Shown here: positions 1 through 4,867 of the stretch, one piece after another | Layout of the letters: each line of letters begins with the position of its first letter | Position numbering within the stretch: position 1 is the first letter of the stretch | Assembly: GCA_023430325.1 (NCBI GenBank) | Contig: JAEZAU010000186.1 | Location: 1-7,307, forward strand | DNA length: 7,307 bases | Direction of reading: 5' to 3' | From: Bacteroidota bacterium | GTDB taxonomy: Bacteria; Bacteroidota; Bacteroidia; Flavobacteriales_F; PHOS-HE28 | Program-made: the position numbers and the translations under genes | The notes under the pieces: model-generated | What the model was told of the DNA's origin: nothing | The model's input: only the letters and a program-made list of their open reading frames with translations | Database searches by the model: none

Positions 1-40
1 AAAAACTCGCGTAAGAGACCTTTACCGATCATAGTATCAG

Positions 41-1312
41 CTACGCCGTGCGCACCCGTGGATCGAGCACTGCGTAGAGCAGGTCCACCACCACGTTCAT
101 GATCACAAAAATGCTTGCGAAGACGAGCACGGCGCCCATCACCACCGGCATGTCCTCACGTTCCAGTGCATTGAAGACCTCCAGGCCCATGCCCTTCCAA
201 CCGAAGACATATTCCACGAAAACGGCACCCGCGAGCAACGACGCGAACCAGCCGCTCACGGCTGTGAGCACGGGCATCAACGCGTTGCGAAGTCCGTGCT
301 TCACCACGACGTCGAATTCGCTGAGACCCTTGGCGCGCGCGGTGCGGATGTGATCTTGTGAGAGTACATCGAGCAGGCTGCTGCGTGTGAGCTGCACCAC
401 AATGGCGAGTGGACGTATGCCGAGCACGAGCGTGGGCAGGATCAGGTGACGCCAGTTGATGAACGGCCCTGTGAACGGACCGACATCCACCAGATCGCCG
501 CTCATGGGAAGACCCGTGCCGGGAAGTGTGATCGTCCACCGCGCCCACTGCCAGCCGGCGAAAAGGCCGATGATCCAGAGACCGATCGATGACCAGAAGA
601 TCCAAGTGAACATTCGAGCTCGGGTCCATGTCCTTCTGGATCCATTTCTGCCAAGGAAGCTCAACGCGACCCCGATCCCGATCAAGATCAGCGGGAAGAC
701 CGGTAAAGGGATGCGTTCATACCATAAAAATCCGCCGAGCCATGCAGCCAGTACCGCCACGAAGAACGATGGCCCCGCCATGCCGAGGGCGCTGATGCCA
801 AGCAACACGCCATCGATCGCTGTGCCTCTTTTCACGGCCGCCCAGGTACCCATGATCAATCCTAGTATGACCGCGAGCAACATGCTGGTGACCGCAAGGA
901 TCGCGGTGTTCGGAAATGCTTCTGCAAGGATCTCGGTGACCCCTCTCCGGCTCTGGTAACTGAACCTCAGGTATGGTGCTTTGAGAACGATGAGTTTTCC
1001 ACCTCCGATCGGCAGGGCTCCCGCGATCGTGTAACGTGATGGATCGAGATAAGCCTTTCCACCGGGATCTTCGCGCTGCATGATGGCGATCGGTGAGAGA
1101 TCGTTCAAGTAGAGCAGATATCGCGTTGCCAGGGGAAGACCCAGACCAAGATCTTTGCGGATAGCTTCAAGCGCTTCGGGGCTGCTGCGTTGATCGGCGA
1201 GCATGCGCGCGGGATCGCCCGGCTTCAGCTCGAAGATCAGGAAGACGAGCGAAACCACGCCGAACAGCACCAGCAGGCCGTTGAAGATCCGCCGGAGCAG
1301 ATAGACGATCAT
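41..1312 (-). CDS. ABC transporter permease, DppB/OppB family (BPD_transp_1)
   Basis: Inner-membrane permease of a peptide/nickel-type ABC importer, 423 aa. The N-terminus is the family's usual first membrane helix (about residues 5-27) followed by the 'PGDPA' motif (31-35). Later helices lie near 135-158, 166-195, 287-310, 346-366 and 389-415. The cytoplasmic EAA loop that contacts the ATPase is clear at about 319-348 (DHIRTARAKGLS, then LRNALMPVLT). Typical family members are a little over 300 aa. The extra length lies partly at 75-125 and mainly at about 200-262, where two more hydrophobic segments (203-220 and 236-253) are inserted. The ATG at 1310-1312 overlaps the TGA of the upstream gene (ATGA), which fixes the start and suggests translational coupling. 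No second permease, ATPase or binding protein is visible here, so the substrate cannot be named. Family assignment is firm. Confidence 0.93.
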   Translation of the reverse strand: MIVYLLRRIFNGLLVLFGVVSLVFLIFELKPGDPARMLADQRSSPEALEAIRKDLGLGLPLATRYLLYLNDLSPIAIMQREDPGGKAYLDPSRYTIAGALPIGGGKLIVLKAPYLRFSYQSRRGVTEILAEAFPNTAILAVTSMLLAVILGLIMGTWAAVKRGTAIDGVLLGISALGMAGPSFFVAVLAAWLGGFLWYERIPLPVFPLILIGIGVALSFLGRNGSRRTWTRARMFTWIFWSSIGLWIIGLFAGWQWARWTITLPGTGLPMSGDLVDVGPFTGPFINWRHLILPTLVLGIRPLAIVVQLTRSSLLDVLSQDHIRTARAKGLSEFDVVVKHGLRNALMPVLTAVSGWFASLLAGAVFVEYVFGWKGMGLEVFNALEREDMPVVMGAVLVFASIFVIMNVVVDLLYAVLDPRVRTA

Positions 1313-2646
1313 TGTTCGAGACGTGCGTTCGCCTCTTCGAAGGTGGGTGCGCTTGCGCAGCTCCAGTTGCCTTTCACCGTGCCTTGTTGCAACAACATGA
1401 TGCCCGGATTGCTGCGGATCGTTGTCTTGATCACCTTCTCATCGGCCTGCAGGAAATCGAAAGGCAATTGGTGCTCGTGTCTTACCTCTTCGATGTCAGG
1501 GAACGGACTTGCGCTCACCCCATACACATACCAGCCTTGCTTGAAACCGGCATCGGCCAGCGCCTTTATCTCATCCATGCAATCGGTGCCCGCCTTCTTC
1601 ACGTTGTACATGTAGATGAGCAGCACCGGTGAAGGTTCCCCAAGCAGATCGTTGGTGATGTCGTTGCCATCCACATCGGTCAACAGGAAATCCTGCACCG
1701 GTGAAACGATTCCAGCCTCTATCTCCACGATGCGCCGATCCACATACTCGTAGTTCTCATCATCCCACGGATATGCACCAGCAGCATCGAACTCTTCCAC
1801 CTGACCGGTGGTCTTGTTCCTGTAAAGCATGAAGATCTGTTGCACAGGGGGCTTACCCATGGTCATCTGCTCTGGCAGGTTCTTTCCTTCCGCATACGGA
1901 CGGTAATCGCGCAAAGGCAGGTACGTGTACGCATACCAGGTGAAGATCAATGTGATCAACGTGATCCACAATGCTGTTGCCCATTCGGCCTTGGCACCGT
2001 CCCACACACGCTTAAGGATGAGGTAACCGCCGAAGCCGATCGCAGTGAACCACACGGGACCTGCCCAGGTGAAGATCCAGCTCCAGGCCGCCACCAGCAG
2101 AAGACCGATAGGCAGAAGGACCATATCATCCTTGGTGGTGTTGAGACCGATCCGCTTGCGCATGATGAACAGCGGGAGGATGAACACCAGCAGGATCATG
2201 TCCTTCGCGAAACTTTCCCATGGCGTAAGACTGCGGCCCACCGAACCCTTCATGGCATCGCCGAAGCAACCACAATCGGTGACACAGGTCACGCTTTTCT
2301 CCACCTCTTCGCCATTCATCATCACCGTGTATGTGCCTTGTGGATCGCAGGTGGCGGTGTAAGCGGTGAGCCAGCCGAAGAACAGTGTGAGCAGCAACAA
2401 TGCCCAGGTGGCGATCTTCATTCTTCCCCCTACCAGGACGGCGAACCCGAGCACCACTTCGGCCAGGCACGCCAGTATCGCCAGAGTGAGCGCCCAGGGT
2501 TCAAGCCATACCAGGTCCAACGCGCTTTCTGCAAAATATTCCTCCAGTTTATAGGAGAAGCCGAGGGGATCGTTCGCTTTGATGAGGCCGCTCACGATGA
2601 AGAGCGAACCCACTATCAGCCGGCAGATCAGGATCAATATGCGCAT
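1309..2646 (-). CDS. DoxX/MauE-like membrane protein with C-terminal thioredoxin-like domain (BT_3928-type)
   Basis: 445 aa in two parts. The N-terminal half is a DoxX/MauE-type helical bundle: helices at about 3-22, 48-72 and 78-97, with the family's 'SGLIKANDPLGF' motif at 19-30 and a CVTDCGCFGD cluster (Cys121, 125, 127, with Cys100 nearby). More helices follow at about 148-162, 175-195, 198-212 and 222-240. The C-terminal part (about 315-445) looks like a thioredoxin/AhpC-type fold: 'VQDFLLTDVDG' entry, 'PVLLIYMYNV' strand, one Cys356 where a CxxC would sit, and 'SNPGIMLL' resembling the cis-proline loop. It resembles what Bacteroidota annotation calls BT_3928 family protein. A role in thiol redox handling at the membrane is inferred from the cysteine pattern. 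It is the first gene of the operon; the ATG at 2644-2646 has no strong Shine-Dalgarno sequence. Confidence 0.88.
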   Translation of the reverse strand: MRILILICRLIVGSLFIVSGLIKANDPLGFSYKLEEYFAESALDLVWLEPWALTLAILACLAEVVLGFAVLVGGRMKIATWALLLLTLFFGWLTAYTATCDPQGTYTVMMNGEEVEKSVTCVTDCGCFGDAMKGSVGRSLTPWESFAKDMILLVFILPLFIMRKRIGLNTTKDDMVLLPIGLLLVAAWSWIFTWAGPVWFTAIGFGGYLILKRVWDGAKAEWATALWITLITLIFTWYAYTYLPLRDYRPYAEGKNLPEQMTMGKPPVQQIFMLYRNKTTGQVEEFDAAGAYPWDDENYEYVDRRIVEIEAGIVSPVQDFLLTDVDGNDITNDLLGEPSPVLLIYMYNVKKAGTDCMDEIKALADAGFKQGWYVYGVSASPFPDIEEVRHEHQLPFDFLQADEKVIKTTIRSNPGIMLLQQGTVKGNWSCASAPTFEEANARLEQ

Positions 2647-2668
2647 GAGGTTTCCGATGGTATGCAGG

Positions 2669-2676
2669 CGAAATTA
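2669..2676 (-). promoter_or_regulatory. Possible -7 element for the DoxX/permease operon
   Basis: On the minus strand this reads TAATTTCG, one base off the Bacteroidota -7 consensus TAnnTTTG, 22 bp upstream of the operon's first ATG. No convincing TTG -33 element is seen at the usual distance, so this is a weak call. Confidence 0.3.
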
Positions 2677-2698
2677 GACTTCGATCGCACAGGGCTGC

Positions 2699-2716
2699 CC
2701 GGTTTAACAGCCGGTT
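2699..2716. repeat. Short direct repeat CCGGTT-N6-CCGGTT in divergent promoter region
   Basis: CCGGTT occurs at 2699-2704 and again at 2711-2716, a 12-bp period, in the 190-bp gap between the DoxX operon and the metallohydrolase gene. Both copies are followed by TAA-like bases. It could be a regulator site, but it is short enough to be chance. Confidence 0.25.
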
Positions 2717-2800
2717 AAGAAGATGCGATCGTTGATCGGCAGCTCATCCACCATCGGGCGGGAGCTTCGACCAGGTCCTCAATAGCTTGAACATCGAGGA

Positions 2801-2808
2801 TACTTTTA
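2801..2808 (+). promoter_or_regulatory. Possible -7 element for the metallohydrolase gene
   Basis: TACTTTTA matches TAnnTTTG at all fixed positions except the last. It lies 28 bp upstream of the ATG at 2837. A TTG at 2787-2789 is present but closer than the usual -33 spacing, so the assignment is tentative. Confidence 0.3.
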
Positions 2809-2836
2809 ATGGCGTAACGACATGTAATTTCACGCA

Positions 2837-3583
2837 ATGGAAAGATCATTACTAGTTGCATTCATACTGACATCCGTGATGAGCAATGCACAAGTGGCCG
2901 AGTCGGTAGTGACCGTACCAACGCCAGTGAGGGTGCAGGTTTATCCGATCCATCATTCTGCACTGGCCTTGGAATGGAACATGAAGTACATCCTGGTGGA
3001 TCCACATGGCGACCCGGAACTATATCGGGATATGCAAACGCCGGCACTGGTATTGATCACCGACATCCATGGCGATCATCTGGACACCATCACACTGCGC
3101 TCACTGGAGCTTTCGGAAGCCCGGATCTTCGCGCCCAAAGCGGTGCATGATCTGCTACCTGCGGATCTGAAGGATAAAGCTGTTGTGATGAACAACGGCG
3201 ATGTTCAGGAGGGCATCGGGATAAAGATCGAGGCCGTACCGATGTACAACATGCCCGATCCGAATGATGCCAGGCACCCGAAAGGCCGCGGCAATGGCTA
3301 TGTGATCGATACGGGCAATGAACGGATCTACATCAGCGGCGATACGGAGGATATTCCCGAAATGCGGTCCTTGAAGGATATCGATATCGCTTTTGTCTGC
3401 ATGAACCTGCCGTACACCATGACAGTGGAACAGGCCGCATCGGCTGTATTGGAATTCAAGCCGAAGAGCGTCTACCCGTACCACTATCGTGGCAAGGATG
3501 GCTTCAGTGATGTGGAGCGTTTCCAGCAGTTGGTGAACGATGGTGATGCTGCGATCGAAGTGCGGTTGGAGGAGTGGTATTGA
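2837..3583 (+). CDS. MBL-fold metallo-hydrolase (UlaG/COG2220-like), probably exported
   Basis: 248 aa metallo-beta-lactamase-fold hydrolase of the Lactamase_B_3/UlaG-like group; the substrate is unknown. Residues 1-18 look like a signal peptide (hydrophobic core 5-14, small-residue SNA site before Gln19). The fold's landmarks follow in order: His39/His40 early, 'LVDPHGD' (53-59), the metal motif at 76-81 (D-I-H-G-D-H, so His78, Asp80, His81), His147 in 'ARHPKGRGNGYVI', the Asp of 'SGDTE' (Asp169) and His216 in 'YPYHYRG'. The first position of the usual HxHxDH motif is Asp76, not His. No typical Shine-Dalgarno sequence precedes the ATG, but the signal peptide begins right there, which supports this start. 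It is divergent from the DoxX operon and appears to be a single-gene unit. Fold assignment is firm, function open. Confidence 0.92.
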   Translation: MERSLLVAFILTSVMSNAQVAESVVTVPTPVRVQVYPIHHSALALEWNMKYILVDPHGDPELYRDMQTPALVLITDIHGDHLDTITLRSLELSEARIFAPKAVHDLLPADLKDKAVVMNNGDVQEGIGIKIEAVPMYNMPDPNDARHPKGRGNGYVIDTGNERIYISGDTEDIPEMRSLKDIDIAFVCMNLPYTMTVEQAASAVLEFKPKSVYPYHYRGKDGFSDVERFQQLVNDGDAAIEVRLEEWY

Positions 3584-3727
3584 TCGGGGTCGGATAAGTT
3601 TCGTCACTACGGGATCTGCGTAAGTGGCCAAGGTAGAAAGCCCGCAGGCAGCGCTCTGGCAGCCGAGGACTTGTAACCGAAGACACGCCCTGACAGGATC
3701 CCGCCCTCACTTTCCCGAACACAAGAA
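3584..3727. other. Intergenic stretch without a recognisable gene
   Basis: Between the metallohydrolase stop and the hairpin at 3728 I see no convincing gene on either strand. The open frames crossing it (plus strand from 3624, minus strand 3504-3740) have no family resemblance. No T-tailed hairpin on the plus strand was found for the metallohydrolase gene. A 7-bp inverted repeat, CGGGATC (3610-3616) and GATCCCG (3697-3703), brackets much of it, and it contains words reminiscent of a tRNA (GGTAGA, CTTGTAACC) but no T-arm. Confidence 0.5.
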
Positions 3728-3752
3728 AGCCCCCGGCCAAATGCCGGAGGCT
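3725..3752 (-). terminator. Rho-independent-type terminator after the small minus-strand ORF
   Basis: A28-T52, G29-C51, C30-G50 and C31-G49 (offsets from 3700) pair, then one C-A mismatch, then a 5-bp CCGGC/GCCGG stem closing a CAAAT loop. Read on the minus strand the hairpin is followed by TTTCTTGT. On the plus strand it is followed by CCCTC, so it should act on minus-strand transcripts. It lies 48 bp past the stop of the ORF at 3801-3923. Confidence 0.65.
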
Positions 3753-3800
3753 CCCTCACAAGCAACCGCTCTCCTTACCGAGAACGAATGCCTGGGCAGA

Positions 3801-3923
3801 TCAGTTGAGAATGACCGCGATCTGGCCTACGGGTGGCGCATCCACCACCTGCAGGGCTTTCGAGTAATCCAGGATGGATCTTACTGTTGATGTCTTCGGG
3901 CCGTATTCAATTTCCTTCTCCAT
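3801..3923 (-). CDS. Small hypothetical protein (40 aa, or 58 aa from an upstream ATG)
   Basis: From the ATG at 3921-3923 the frame gives MEKEIEYGPK, then TSTVRSILDYSKALQVVDAP and PVGQIAVILN, ending in TGA at 3801-3803. The same frame stays open upstream to an ATG at 3975-3977, adding a very basic 18-residue stretch (RKNAQRRRAER within it), for 58 aa. The AAAGGA before the inner ATG is only 2 nt away, too close for a good ribosome site, so the longer form is also possible. Support for a real gene: protein-like composition, a T-tailed hairpin 48 bp downstream on the same strand, and separation from the sigma gene by that gene's own terminator, which makes it an independent unit. It reminds me of short 'SxxxILxYSKxLxVV' proteins in Bacteroidota genomes, but I cannot verify this. 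Function unknown. Confidence 0.6.
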   Translation of the reverse strand: MEKEIEYGPKTSTVRSILDYSKALQVVDAPPVGQIAVILN

Positions 3924-4009
3924 GATCCTTTCTGCACGACGGCGTTGAGCGTTCTTCCTGAGGGTAGAATGTGTCATGTAGTTGTGGGCTTATGTGGTTC
4001 GTCTTACGG

Positions 4010-4055
4010 ATATTACCGTATTCTGCTGGTGAACGCCCGTTGATATACCCGTATT
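4010..4055. repeat. Pair of 13-bp near-identical direct repeats upstream of the small ORF
   Basis: ATATTACCGTATT (4010-4022) and ATATACCCGTATT (4043-4055) match at 11 of 13 positions and start 33 bp apart, about three helical turns. The first copy also belongs to an inverted repeat, TACGG (4005-4009) and CCGTA (4016-4020). They lie 33 to 78 bp upstream of the 3977 start of the small ORF, where operators or promoter elements would be expected. Confidence 0.4.
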
Positions 4056-4066
4056 GCGCAACCCAT

Positions 4067-4103
4067 AAAAAAGGAACGGCGGCCTCATGAGAGCCGCCGT
4101 TCC
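4067..4103 (-). terminator. Strong intrinsic terminator of the sigma factor gene
   Basis: An uninterrupted 11-bp stem, GGAACGGCGGC (4073-4083) with GCCGCCGTTCC (4093-4103), closes a 9-nt loop. On the minus strand it is followed by six T residues (4067-4072). It begins 18 bp after the sigma factor's TAA, the expected place for its terminator. Confidence 0.9.
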
Positions 4104-4121
4104 AGTGTCGATCCGTGATGC

Positions 4122-4733
4122 TTACGCCCGCTCCAGGTACATGTCGTGCTGCTTGATCATCTTTCGCATGTTGATCAAGGCATAGCGCATGCGGCCCAGC
4201 GCCGTATTGATGCTTACATCGGTCTGCTCGGCGATCTCCTTGAAGCTCATGCCGAGGTAGGTGCGCATGATCACCACTTCGCGCTGTTCTTCGGGCAGGT
4301 GATCGATGAGCTTGCGTACGTCCTCATCAATCTGCACGTTCACGAGCTGCTGCTCCATGTTCTTGCCGGTCTGTGCGTGCGTGGCGAAGACATCGTGGTC
4401 ATCATTGCTGCGCACCATGGGCATCTTTTTGTTCCGGCGGAAATGGTCTATGACCAGGTTGTGCGCGATGCGCATGACCCAGGGAAGGAACTTGCCCTCC
4501 TCGTTGTAGCGACCCGTCTTCAGGGTGTGCACCACCTTTATGAAGGCTTCCTGGAAAAGATCCTCGGTTACCTCCCGGTCGCGTACCATGAGGTAGATGT
4601 GGCTCCAGACCTTTCGCTTGTGGCGATGGAGCAATGTTTCGAACGCCTGCTCGTTACCTTCCAGGTACAGGCGAACGAGTTCCTGATCGTTGAATACGGC
4701 AGTCTCTGAGCGGTTACGCTTGATCGATGGCAT
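4122..4733 (-). CDS. ECF-type RNA polymerase sigma factor (sigma-70 family)
   Basis: 203 aa with only sigma regions 2 and 4, the layout of extracytoplasmic-function sigma factors. Region 2 (core binding and -10 recognition) spans about 18-102: 'LVRLYLEGNEQAFETLL' at 19-35, the acidic core-binding motif EDLFQEAFIKV (57-67) and 'WVMRIAHNLVIDHFRR' (85-100). Region 4 (-35 recognition) spans about 142-193: 'LPEEQREVVIMR' (146-157), then the helix-turn-helix 'SFKEIAEQTDVSINTALGRM'. Length is normal. The ATG at 4731-4733 is preceded by AGGGAAGG, with AGGG 6 nt away, a clear ribosome site. No anti-sigma gene lies on either side: downstream is a strong terminator and upstream is divergent uvrA. Control must therefore be transcriptional or encoded elsewhere. 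A perfect -7 element at 4918-4925 would give a leader of roughly 180 nt. The regulon cannot be read from this window. Confidence 0.95.
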   Translation of the reverse strand: MPSIKRNRSETAVFNDQELVRLYLEGNEQAFETLLHRHKRKVWSHIYLMVRDREVTEDLFQEAFIKVVHTLKTGRYNEEGKFLPWVMRIAHNLVIDHFRRNKKMPMVRSNDDHDVFATHAQTGKNMEQQLVNVQIDEDVRKLIDHLPEEQREVVIMRTYLGMSFKEIAEQTDVSINTALGRMRYALINMRKMIKQHDMYLERA

Positions 4734-4815
4734 GGCCTTCCCTGTTTTAAGTCCGTGAATGGATCGACTTGTGAGGGTAGAGGTCTATGCTATCGGATCT
4801 TGTTCTTTAAGTGAT

Positions 4816-4830
4816 GGTCCGTGGCGGACC
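4816..4830. repeat. Perfect 6-bp inverted repeat (GGTCCG-TGG-CGGACC)
   Basis: The two arms, 4816-4821 and 4825-4830, are exactly complementary around a 3-bp spacer. It lies between the divergent sigma factor and uvrA genes, downstream of the predicted minus-strand promoter. It could be a protein-binding site, or a hairpin in the sigma factor's mRNA leader. Confidence 0.45.
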
Positions 4831-4867
4831 GTTCAAGCGTTGCGTGGCTGGTTGTTCGGTTGGAACG

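Noticed and set aside
1..40. Possible terminator after the permease gene
   Set aside because: No stable hairpin with a T-run is visible in the 40 bases available; the operon may continue beyond the window.
1840..2718. Long plus-strand open frame (292 codons) opposite the DoxX-like gene
   Set aside because: His/Gln/Glu-rich with no family resemblance. It is the antisense shadow of a clearly real membrane protein gene in a GC-biased sequence.
3610..3703. A tRNA-like element: 7-bp acceptor-like repeat CGGGATC/GATCCCG, with GGTAGA and CTTGTAACC words resembling a D-arm and a Thr anticodon loop
   Set aside because: There is no TTCRA T-loop, the anticodon stem does not pair (GAGGA against CCGAA), and D-arm pairing is absent. 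At most a decayed remnant; more likely chance.
3504..3740. Minus-strand 78-codon frame overlapping the end of the metallohydrolase gene
   Set aside because: It begins inside a terminator-like hairpin, overlaps a confident gene on the other strand and has a composition unlike a folded protein.
3624..3890. Plus-strand 88-codon frame across the intergenic region
   Set aside because: It runs through the minus-strand terminator hairpin and over the small ORF, has no ribosome site and shows no recognisable protein features.
4146..4709. Plus-strand open frame of 187 codons opposite the sigma factor gene
   Set aside because: It mirrors the codons of a certain sigma factor gene; its composition (many His and Leu) is typical of an antisense shadow.
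4814..4867. Still earlier in-frame ATG (4814) as the uvrA start
   Set aside because: It would place the palindrome at 4816-4830 and both promoter-like elements inside the coding region and give an even longer atypical N-terminus, without a ribosome site.
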